Assembly (NCBI GenBank): GCA_004376325.1
Contig: SOKC01000127.1
Coordinates: 1 to 16,826, forward strand
Direction: 5' to 3'
Source: Actinomycetota bacterium
GTDB lineage: Bacteria > Actinomycetota > Humimicrobiia > Humimicrobiales > Humimicrobiaceae
DNA: 16,826 nt
Shown here: piece by piece, positions 8,408-15,077 of the stretch
Numbering within the stretch: the stretch's first letter is position 1
How the letters are laid out: every line of letters begins with the position of its first letter
Notes under the pieces: generated by a model
What the model saw: only the letters and a program-made list of their open reading frames with translations
Databases searched by the model: none
What the model was told of the DNA's origin: nothing
Translations under genes and position numbers: made by a program

Positions 8408-8603
8408 ATTCCGGGTACTCTGGTTATATCGTGACTAAAGTTAAATTTTTGTGCCAACAAAGTTACATTGGAAGCTCAAACTCTGGCTGTAGCGTAAATG
8501 CCCACTACTAGATGGGACTTATAAAACAGACAGGAGGGCATCCACCTGCTGAGCGCAGGGCGCAAAAAACTTCCTATAGTTACGACTAAGCGGGGTATCC
8601 ATT
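8408..8603 (+). ncRNA. ssrS: 6S RNA candidate (RNA polymerase-binding regulatory RNA)
   Basis: The region folds on paper into one long rod. Closing pairs run GGGTAC (8413-8418) with GTATCC (8595-8600), then TCTG with CGGG, TTA with TAA, TCGTGACTA (8429-8437) with TAGTTACGA (8577-8585), AAGTT (8438-8442) with AACTT (8568-8572), and TTTTGTGCC (8447-8455) with GGCGCAAAA (8559-8567): about 36 pairs with small bulges. An asymmetric bubble follows (18 nt on the 5' side at 8456-8473, 4 nt on the 3' side), then GCTC/GAGC and an apical part where ATGCCC (8498-8503) can pair with GGGCAT (8536-8541). A closing stem, central bubble, apical arm and about 190 nt are the hallmarks of 6S RNA, which mimics an open promoter and holds housekeeping RNA polymerase in stationary phase. 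B. subtilis 6S-1 (bsrA) also lies after hisS-aspS. I could not recognise a primary-sequence signature; the alternative is a structured alaS leader. Ends are approximate. Confidence 0.62.
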
Positions 8604-8637
8604 TTATTATCAAATATTAATCAGATTTTAATTTCTT

Positions 8638-11343
8638 ATGGATATAAGAAAGATATTTTTAAATTATTTTGAGAAAAATGATCATTTAATTTTACCTTCA
8701 TCAAGCCTGATACCGGTGGATGATCCCAGTGTGCTGTTAACGACTGCCGGGATGCAGCAATTTAAGTTATATTACTTAGGAATAAAAAGACCTCCCGGAA
8801 AAAGAATTACCACAGCGCAGAAATGCTTTAGAACAAGTGATATTGATAGGGTAGGTTACACAGAGAAACATTGTACATTTTTTGAGATGCTGGGCAATTT
8901 TTCATTTGGGGATTATTTTAAAGAGGAGGCAATAAAATTTTCTCTGGATTTAATTTTGAATATTTTAAAAATTCCTCTTGAAAAATTACTTGTTGCGGTA
9001 TTTAAGGGTGATAAAGATATACCGGCAGATCTGGAGTCTATAGAACACTGGAAAGAAAATGGGATCAGCGCTGATAAAATATATAAATTTGGAAAGGAGG
9101 AAAATTTCTGGGGTCCTGCAGGAGAAACTGGCCCATGCGGACCCTGCTCTGAAATATTTTATGATTTTGGAAAAGAATATGGATGCGGCAAAGATAGCTG
9201 CAACCCCAATTGTGATTGCAGTAGATTTCTTGAAATATGGAATCTTGTTTTTATCCAGTATAATTTTGACGGTAAAAAATATAATGAACTCCCTCAGAAG
9301 AATATTGATACCGGTATGGGATTAGAGCGAATAACGGCAGTTTTAGAAGGAAACCCATCTGTTTTTAAAACATCATTATTTGACGGTATAATAGAAAAAA
9401 TAAAAGAAATATCAGAGGAGAAAATCAATTATAAAAATGGTAAAAAAGCTAGTTTAGAATTTGACAAAAGTATCAGGATAATAGCCGATCACGCCAGAGC
9501 AATTTACTTTTTAATTTCTGATGGCGTGACACCTTCAAATGAGGGGAGAGGTTATATACTAAGAAGAATAATTAGAAGAGCTATAAGATATGGAAAACTG
9601 ATAGGGATTGAAGATTATTTTTTAAATGATATTGGCGAGGCAGTAGTAAGTGAATATTCAAAGATATACCCCGAGCTTTTAGAGAAAAAAGAGTTTTCAT
9701 TTAACTTAATAAGGGATGAAGAAAAAAGATTTACAAAAACATTAAAGGAAGGAATTAAGGTTTTAATACAGAAAATTAATAGAATTAAAAAAGATAATGG
9801 GAAATATCTTGATCCTGAAGATGCATTCAGGTTATATGATACATTTGGTTTTCCAGTAGAACTAACTGCAGAAATATTGAATGAAAACAATTTGAAACTG
9901 AATATGGAAAAGTTTAATGACTATTTAAAGGAACACACTGAAAAATCTAAAAGTAAGATTTTATTTGATAAAAAAATTGATAGTAATCTGGAGATATACC
10001 GTAATATAAGTAAGAATCTGGAAGTAGAGTTTATTGGTTATCAAAGGAGTAAAGCAAAAACAGTAATAGAGAATATCATAAAAATCGATAAAAATGGCAA
10101 TAAGGAGTTAACCTCAAAGTTATATGATGGAGAAAAAGGTGAAATAATTTTAAGGGAAACTCCGTTTTATGGAGAAAAAGGCGGACAGATTGGAGATAAA
10201 GGAATTATTAGAAAAGGCGAGAATTTCTTTGCGGTTACAGACTGCAAGATTCCGGTTGAAGGTGTTAATATCCATAAAGGTAGGGTAAAAAAAGGTGAAC
10301 TGAAGGTGGTTGACGAGGTAAGTGCAGAAGTTGATTATAACAGCCGAAAGAATATCAGCAAAAACCATACTGCAACACATCTCCTTCATTGGGCCCTTAG
10401 AAACGTATTTGGTAATGAAATAAAACAATGTGGTTCCTTTGTGGGAGAAGATAGGTTCAGATTTGACTATTCTATCTATACTGCGCCATCTAAAGAAGAC
10501 TTAAGAAAAGTAGAAAGAATGATAAATGAAAAAATACAGAATAATGACCCCGTAAGATGTTTCGAGACCACCAGAGAATTTGCAAAGGAAATAGGAGCCA
10601 CAGCTCTATTTGGTGAAAAGTATGGTAAGTTTGTAAGAGTAGTAGAAATAAATGACTATAGCAGGGAACTTTGCGGTGGTATTCATGTAAATAGAACAGG
10701 AGATATAGGTATATTTAAAATTATAACGGAGGCCAGTATTGGCGCTAATTTAAGAAGAATTGAAGCAGCGACTGGTATGTATGCATATAATTATCTGGAA
10801 GCCAGAGAAAGGATTTTAAATAATATTTCTGCCAGCCTGGAGGTGGAAGATGATAAGATATGGGATACTTTAAAAGACATTAAAGATAATATAAAGAAAA
10901 AGGAAGAAGAGCTGACGTTATTGCAGATAAAAATTGCGAAAAAGGAAATAATAAATAGATTTAAATACGACCCACGGAGTGATGGTTTAAAAATTATTGA
11001 TTTCAATTTTTCAAGCTTAAAACTGGTTCCCGCTATAGAAATTAAAAGTATGGGAATAGTAGGTGATGAGATAAAAAATTACTTTGAAGGGAAAAATACT
11101 TTTATTATTTTTGGTAATATTTTAGGTAATAAGCCGGTTATGCTGCTTCAGGCTACTGCGGATTTGGTAAAGAAAGGAATAGATTGTGGTAAGATTGCGC
11201 GGGAAGTCAGTGAAAAGTTAAAAGGCAGAGGCGGAGGGAAACCTTACTTCGCGCAGCTAGGTGGTTCAGATCCTGATTCTTTAGACAGTACCATTAATTT
11301 TGTAAGAGAGTGGGTTTTAAAATACTTTAAGAAAGGAAAATGA
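8638..11343 (+). CDS. alaS: Alanyl-tRNA synthetase
   Basis: Charges tRNA-Ala and edits misacylated Ser/Gly; 901 residues, slightly longer than the usual 870-880. The catalytic domain starts with PSSSLIPVDDPSVLLTTAGM, followed by TAQKCFRTSDID, FFEMLGNFSFGDYF, GPCGPCSEI and DTGMGLERI. A cysteine-rich insert at Cys183, 188, 192 and 194 precedes RFLEIWNLVF; such inserts occur in AlaRS of several deep bacterial groups. The editing domain has HTATH (His577, His581) and CGGIH (Cys679, His683), the complete zinc set. The C-terminal C-Ala domain ends with GRGGGKPYFAQLGG (about 864-878). No Shine-Dalgarno precedes the ATG, which lies about 35 bp after the ncRNA; an in-frame TAA at 8629 rules out a much longer N-terminus. 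No T-box leader is present. The stop overlaps ruvX. Confidence 0.96.
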   Translation: MDIRKIFLNYFEKNDHLILPSSSLIPVDDPSVLLTTAGMQQFKLYYLGIKRPPGKRITTAQKCFRTSDIDRVGYTEKHCTFFEMLGNFSFGDYFKEEAIKFSLDLILNILKIPLEKLLVAVFKGDKDIPADLESIEHWKENGISADKIYKFGKEENFWGPAGETGPCGPCSEIFYDFGKEYGCGKDSCNPNCDCSRFLEIWNLVFIQYNFDGKKYNELPQKNIDTGMGLERITAVLEGNPSVFKTSLFDGIIEKIKEISEEKINYKNGKKASLEFDKSIRIIADHARAIYFLISDGVTPSNEGRGYILRRIIRRAIRYGKLIGIEDYFLNDIGEAVVSEYSKIYPELLEKKEFSFNLIRDEEKRFTKTLKEGIKVLIQKINRIKKDNGKYLDPEDAFRLYDTFGFPVELTAEILNENNLKLNMEKFNDYLKEHTEKSKSKILFDKKIDSNLEIYRNISKNLEVEFIGYQRSKAKTVIENIIKIDKNGNKELTSKLYDGEKGEIILRETPFYGEKGGQIGDKGIIRKGENFFAVTDCKIPVEGVNIHKGRVKKGELKVVDEVSAEVDYNSRKNISKNHTATHLLHWALRNVFGNEIKQCGSFVGEDRFRFDYSIYTAPSKEDLRKVERMINEKIQNNDPVRCFETTREFAKEIGATALFGEKYGKFVRVVEINDYSRELCGGIHVNRTGDIGIFKIITEASIGANLRRIEAATGMYAYNYLEARERILNNISASLEVEDDKIWDTLKDIKDNIKKKEEELTLLQIKIAKKEIINRFKYDPRSDGLKIIDFNFSSLKLVPAIEIKSMGIVGDEIKNYFEGKNTFIIFGNILGNKPVMLLQATADLVKKGIDCGKIAREVSEKLKGRGGGKPYFAQLGGSDPDSLDSTINFVREWVLKYFKKGK

Positions 11344-11750
11344 GAATCCTGGGATTGGATATAGGAGATAAAAGAATAGGAGTAGCGATTTCAGATGAAC
11401 TGGAAATCATATCTACGCCTCTTGAAGTAATCAGTAATGACAAGAAAGTAAAGGAAAAACTTCAAAAATTAATAAATGAATATAAGATTAAAAAAATAGT
11501 GGTGGGGATACCCTATACACTGAAGGGGGAGGTAGGTATTCAGGCAAAAAAGGTAATCAACTTTGTTGAAGATATAGTAATGAGCGCAGGAATTGAAGTT
11601 GATTGCATTGATGAAAGATATACCACAAAAATTCCATTAAAACTCCTGGAGAAAAATTCTAAAAGTAAGATAATTGATAAATTTTCAGCAAGTATAATTC
11701 TAAAAGATTATTTGGACAGTAGAAAGAGGAAAACTAAAAATTATAAATAA
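11340..11750 (+). CDS. ruvX: Putative pre-16S rRNA nuclease / Holliday junction resolvase-like RuvX (YqgF)
   Basis: A 136-residue RNase H-fold protein of the YqgF family, which trims the 5' end of 16S rRNA in E. coli and is named for its resemblance to junction resolvases. It opens with ILGLDIGDKRIGVAISD (Asp7 is the first catalytic acid), then has VVGIPYTLKGEVGIQAKKV, the DERYTT motif (91-96) and DKFSASIILKDYLD with Asp113, giving the expected acidic active-site set. Length is normal. The ATG overlaps the alaS stop (ATGA), with a close purine-rich AAAGGA at 11332-11337. The C-terminus is strongly basic. alaS-ruvX-mltG is a very widely conserved order. It overlaps the proposed extended start of mltG by 11 bp. 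Confidence 0.92.
   Translation: MRILGLDIGDKRIGVAISDELEIISTPLEVISNDKKVKEKLQKLINEYKIKKIVVGIPYTLKGEVGIQAKKVINFVEDIVMSAGIEVDCIDERYTTKIPLKLLEKNSKSKIIDKFSASIILKDYLDSRKRKTKNYK
11724..11730 (+). promoter_or_regulatory. Shine-Dalgarno deciding the mltG start
   Basis: AAGAGGA within the 3' end of ruvX lies 9 bp before the ATT at 11740. It is the only purine-rich, anti-SD-like stretch upstream of the mltG membrane anchor. It supports initiation there on a non-AUG codon rather than at the internal ATG 11899, although the internal ATG also has a purine-rich AAAGAGGGG directly before it. Confidence 0.45.
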
Positions 11751-12762
11751 TAAGTTTATAAATAGGATAAATTTAATAATTATATTACTGTTAATACCTT
11801 TATTTTCCTTTTATTCAGTTTCATGCAGTATTTTCAGGGGAGAAGAAAAAGAGATTGTCCCGGCAGGAGTTAAAGTTGAATTTGAAATAAAAGAGGGGAT
11901 GATCTTAAAAGAAATTGCCAGCCTGCTGGAGGAAAAAGGAATAATTAATAACTCTTTTCTTTTCAGATTATTTGTAGAACAGAGAGGAAAGGAAAAAAGT
12001 TTAACACCTGGCATATATATATTAGAAACAAATTCTGAATATGAGAAGGTTCTGGATAAAATAACAGCAGGCCCGCCACCAGTAACTTATAAGTTTATTA
12101 TTCCGGAAGGTTATACGGTAAAACAAATTGTTGATAGAGTAGCTCAGGAAATACCTTTCATAGATAATATAGATATGGAAGAGGCCGTGGATATCAGTAA
12201 TTATAGTTATGATTATTTAGTAGATTCTTCTAGCCTGGAAGGATTTTTATTCCCCAAAACTTATGAGGTAACAATAGATTATTCTGCGAGAAACATAGTT
12301 GAAATGATGCTTGCCCAGTATCAGTTTGAAACCGGAAGCCTTGACTATTCCTTTGCAGAAAACAAAGGTTTGTCACCTTACGATATATTAAAAATTTCTT
12401 CTATGATTGAAAGAGAAGCATATGTCCCGGAAGAAAGGGCTCTGGTTTCAGCAGTCATTCATAACAGAATTTATTTAAATATGCCACTGGGAATAGATGC
12501 TACCATATGCTACGATTTAGATAAATGGGATGAGGGTTTGACAAATGTAGATAAGGAAATTGATTCTCCATATAATACTTATATGTACGCAGGCCTTCCA
12601 CCGACTCCTATATGTAATCCAGGTCTGGCATCAATTGAAGCAGCTTTAAATCCTGCAGATGTCGATTATCTATATTATGTAGTTGATGATCCGGAAAGAC
12701 ATACTCATCATTTCTCTACTAATTATGAAGAACATACAGGAGTTCAAAATAACACAAATTAA
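11740..12762 (+). CDS. mltG: Endolytic peptidoglycan transglycosylase MltG (start uncertain, probably AUU)
   Basis: Membrane-anchored lytic transglycosylase that cuts nascent glycan strands and is thought to release or terminate peptidoglycan synthesis. The YceG-like domain shows KFIIPEGYTVKQIVDRVAQ, LEGFLFPKTYEV, SSMIEREAYVPEERALVSAV with the presumed catalytic Glu in IERE, NRIYLNMPLGIDATICY, YNTYMYAGLPPTPICNPG and the C-terminal HHFSTNYEEH. The first in-frame ATG (11899) would delete the membrane anchor. The frame stays open back to a TAA at 11701 and encodes NKFINR followed by a hydrophobic run, INLIIILLLIPLFSFYSVSC, and then the LysM-like region. No ATG, GTG or TTG occurs there. ATT at 11740, 9 bp after AAGAGGA (11724-11730), is the best candidate and gives 340 residues, the same as I recall for E. 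coli MltG. ATA at 11743 is an alternative. The SVSC after the helix is only a weak lipobox. Confidence 0.85.
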   Translation: MINNKFINRINLIIILLLIPLFSFYSVSCSIFRGEEKEIVPAGVKVEFEIKEGMILKEIASLLEEKGIINNSFLFRLFVEQRGKEKSLTPGIYILETNSEYEKVLDKITAGPPPVTYKFIIPEGYTVKQIVDRVAQEIPFIDNIDMEEAVDISNYSYDYLVDSSSLEGFLFPKTYEVTIDYSARNIVEMMLAQYQFETGSLDYSFAENKGLSPYDILKISSMIEREAYVPEERALVSAVIHNRIYLNMPLGIDATICYDLDKWDEGLTNVDKEIDSPYNTYMYAGLPPTPICNPGLASIEAALNPADVDYLYYVVDDPERHTHHFSTNYEEHTGVQNNTN

Positions 12763-13414
12763 AGAGTTACGGGCCTATCTTAAAGAAAAATCAATGCCGG
12801 CTGGTCTTAAGAAAAATGCAGCTCTGGAGAAGAAATTATTAGCTGGTTTACAAAAAGAAGCAGCTTTTAAAAAAATACCAATAATAGATGTAACTACAGG
12901 AAGGTTTCTGGAATTAATCTGTCTCCTTACCGGTCCAAAGAATATTCTAGAGATTGGGTGTGGAAATGGATTTTCATCTTATTTTCTGATAAAAAATTTA
13001 AAAGATGGGTATTATACAGGAATAGATTTGAATCAGGACAGGGTAAAAAGAGCTGAAAGGTTCATCAGGAGCAAATTTCCAAAAAAGCAATTTAAATTTT
13101 TAACCGGAAACGCTTTAAAATTAATCCCTGAACTACAATATAATTTTGATCTGGTATTCATTGATGCGGCAAAGTATGAATATCCACAATATATTAAAAC
13201 TTTAGAAAATAAGCTGGAATCTGGAGCTTTAATAATTGCTGATAATATTTTTTATAAAAATAAAATATTTAAAAGAGAAACCGTAAGGCATGATTTAAAC
13301 AGCATAAAGGGAATTAAAGAATATATAAGGTATATAACAGATTCGGATGATTTTAGCAGTTATTTTTTTGATATAGGTGATGGCATATCAGTTACCAAGT
13401 TTATAAAAAAGTAA
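12725..13414 (+). CDS. trmR: Probable tRNA 5-hydroxyuridine methyltransferase TrmR (YrrM-like O-methyltransferase)
   Basis: SAM-dependent methyltransferase of the class I O-methyltransferase (COMT-like) family, 229 residues from the chosen start. It shows LEIGCGNGFSSYFL (Glu76 onward, SAM motif I), GIDLNQDRV with the acidic ribose-binding residue, FDLVFIDAAKYEYPQYI, and ALIIADNIFY with the Asp-Asn metal ligands. In B. subtilis the orthologous position (mltG-yrrM-yrrN/yrrO) encodes TrmR, which methylates ho5U34 of tRNA to mo5U34; the U32 gene next door supplies the hydroxylation step, which supports this reading. The start is uncertain. ATG 12725 gives a normal N-terminus and overlaps mltG by 38 bp. 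An ATG at 12683 is longer than needed. The strong AGGAG at 12738-12742 points at ATA 12749 rather than any ATG. A generic small-molecule O-methyltransferase cannot be excluded from motifs alone. Confidence 0.8.
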   Translation: MKNIQEFKITQIKELRAYLKEKSMPAGLKKNAALEKKLLAGLQKEAAFKKIPIIDVTTGRFLELICLLTGPKNILEIGCGNGFSSYFLIKNLKDGYYTGIDLNQDRVKRAERFIRSKFPKKQFKFLTGNALKLIPELQYNFDLVFIDAAKYEYPQYIKTLENKLESGALIIADNIFYKNKIFKRETVRHDLNSIKGIKEYIRYITDSDDFSSYFFDIGDGISVTKFIKK

Positions 13415-13426
13415 TTCTATCAAATT

Positions 13427-14656
13427 ATGTTAAAAGATAAAAAAATACCGGAGCTTTTAGTACCTGCCAATAATTTGAATATTTTAAAATATGCAGTTAA
13501 TTATGGAGCAGACGCTGTTTATGTGGGTGGGAAGGAATTTAATCTAAGAAGCATCAGAGGGAATTTTAGCATTGAAGAATTAGAAGAAGGTATACGCTAT
13601 GCGCATAAGTATGGAGTCAAATTATATTTTACTTTAAATTCTATAGTTCATGACCATGAACTAGCCAGATTCAGAAAATATTTAAATAAACTAAAAACCA
13701 TCAATCTGGATGGGATAATAGTATCTGATTTTGGTGCGCTGGAACTTGTAAAGGAAATTCTACCGGACAGAAGAGTACATATAAGCACACAGACTAATAT
13801 AAATAACCACCTGGGAGTAAATTTTTTTAAAAAGCTTGGAGCGAGCAGGGTAAATCTTGCAAGAGAGATAAATTTTTCTGATTTAAAAAATATCAGGGAC
13901 AGAACCAATATAGAGATTGAAATATTTATACATGGGGCCTTATGTATATCCTATTCCGGAAGATGTATGTTGAGCAAATATATGACCGGTCGTGATGCTA
14001 ATAGAGGAGAATGCGCGCACAGCTGCAGGTGGAAGTACTATCTAATGGAAGAAGAAAGAGCGAACTTATTTTTCCCGGTCGAGCAGGACAAACGAGGGAC
14101 TTATATATACAATTCGAGAGATCTCTGCCTGCTGACTGAATTAAAGTTACTGGTAGAAATAGGTGTAGATGCTTTTAAGATAGAAGGGAGAATAAAGACA
14201 GAAAATTATGTAAGTCTTACCACCTGGGTTTACAGGAGAGCGCTGGATTATATTGCCCAGAATAAATTTACAGATCAAAAAATATCTTATTTAACCCGGG
14301 AGCTTGATAAATGCTCTCACCGTAACTTTACCTCAGGATTTATGTTTTTAAAGGACAGGAATGAGCTTGAGGATAATGATAATGTTGGTTATATCAAAAA
14401 ATATAGATTTATAGGCGTATACCATGATTTTAGCAATAAATATAATGGCCCGATTATAAATGTAAAGAACCAGTTCAAGGTTGGAGAGGTTATAGATATA
14501 TTACAGCCATATAAAAATCCTAAAAAATTTATGGTAAGGAAAATGATATCGGTATCGGATAGTACTGAAACTGAATGCGCTAATCCTAATGATTTGGTTA
14601 TTATATGTGATCTGGGCAGATTAAATCCGTTTTCAATATTTAGAGTTAAAAATTGA
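13427..14656 (+). CDS. trhP: U32-family protein, probable tRNA uridine-34 hydroxylase TrhP (YrrO/YegQ-like)
   Basis: A 409-residue member of the U32 'peptidase' family. It shows PELLVPANNLNILKYAVNYG, GADAVYVGGKEFNLR, a barrel-like repeat of strands, EIFIHGALC and the four-cysteine cluster Cys173-X6-Cys180-X15-Cys196-X3-Cys200 around ANRGECAHSCRW, which is expected to hold an iron-sulfur cluster in this family. Despite the name, characterised members hydroxylate RNA or quinones. TrhP proteins make 5-hydroxyuridine at tRNA position 34 and depend on prephenate. Placement directly after the TrmR-like methyltransferase (12 bp gap), as in B. subtilis, is the main reason for preferring TrhP over RlhA or collagenase-like assignments. 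B. subtilis has two consecutive U32 genes here (yrrN, yrrO); this genome shows only one, with a full C-terminal extension. No clear Shine-Dalgarno is visible before the ATG. Confidence 0.82.
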   Translation: MLKDKKIPELLVPANNLNILKYAVNYGADAVYVGGKEFNLRSIRGNFSIEELEEGIRYAHKYGVKLYFTLNSIVHDHELARFRKYLNKLKTINLDGIIVSDFGALELVKEILPDRRVHISTQTNINNHLGVNFFKKLGASRVNLAREINFSDLKNIRDRTNIEIEIFIHGALCISYSGRCMLSKYMTGRDANRGECAHSCRWKYYLMEEERANLFFPVEQDKRGTYIYNSRDLCLLTELKLLVEIGVDAFKIEGRIKTENYVSLTTWVYRRALDYIAQNKFTDQKISYLTRELDKCSHRNFTSGFMFLKDRNELEDNDNVGYIKKYRFIGVYHDFSNKYNGPIINVKNQFKVGEVIDILQPYKNPKKFMVRKMISVSDSTETECANPNDLVIICDLGRLNPFSIFRVKN

Positions 14657-14748
14657 AGAATTTAAAATATAACAAAAGTTGTAAAAGTTTAGGAAGTTGA
14701 AAATATAAAAAATTTTAGTAATATTATAATAATTAATTTAAAAGATAT

Positions 14749-15033
14749 ATGATTGAAAATATTAAAACTTATAAGGTTTTACTGTTGGGCAGAGTTCAAG
14801 GTGTGGGTTTCAGGTATTTTGTGGAATCTATAGTAGGCAAATACGATATAAGCGGTTATGTGAGAAATACCTTTGACCGCAAAGTGGAAGTAGTCTGTCA
14901 GGGAGAAGAGGAGGATCTGAAACAATTTATAGATGAGGTAAAAAAAGGCCCGGCATTTTCAGTAGTAACAGATGTAAAAATAGAAGAAATTAAAGATAGT
15001 AGAAAATATAGTATATTTGATATCAAATTTTAA
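14749..15033 (+). CDS. acyP: Acylphosphatase
   Basis: A small cytoplasmic enzyme of 94 residues, full family length, that hydrolyses acyl phosphates such as acetyl phosphate. The signature GRVQGVGFRYF (14-24) contains the phosphate-binding loop with catalytic Arg22, and GYVRNTFDRKVEVVCQG (36-52) holds catalytic Asn40. Both hallmark residues are present. It is separated from trhP by 92 bp of very AT-rich DNA. That gap contains a TATAAT at 14725-14730, but the nearest TTGAAA (14697-14702) is 22 bp upstream of it, too far for a standard promoter, so separate transcription is only possible. The ribosome-binding site is weak (AAAAG at about 14740). Confidence 0.93.
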   Translation: MIENIKTYKVLLLGRVQGVGFRYFVESIVGKYDISGYVRNTFDRKVEVVCQGEEEDLKQFIDEVKKGPAFSVVTDVKIEEIKDSRKYSIFDIKF

Positions 15034-15077
15034 CGGTAATAATATAATAATTAATAATAGCAATAGATATAAATAAA

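Noticed and set aside
8197..8637. T-box riboswitch upstream of alaS
   Set aside because: I found neither the T-box core (UGGNACC-type) nor a following terminator; the pairing seen is one long rod instead.
8240..8637. tmRNA, RNase P RNA, SRP RNA or cobalamin riboswitch in the gap
   Set aside because: None of the conserved cores was found on either strand (tRNA-like T-arm ends, GAGGAAAGUCC, the GGAAGGAAGCAG-type SRP tip, B12 box).
9059..9325. Plus-strand 88-codon frame within alaS
   Set aside because: It overlaps the conserved AlaRS catalytic core in another frame and has no family features.
11899..12762. mltG starting at the ATG 11899
   Set aside because: That start would remove the membrane anchor and the beginning of the extracytoplasmic domain that the upstream open frame clearly encodes.
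14697..14730. Promoter for acyP (TTGAAA and TATAAT)
   Set aside because: The spacer is 22 bp, outside the usual range; it is kept only as a remark in the acyP entry.
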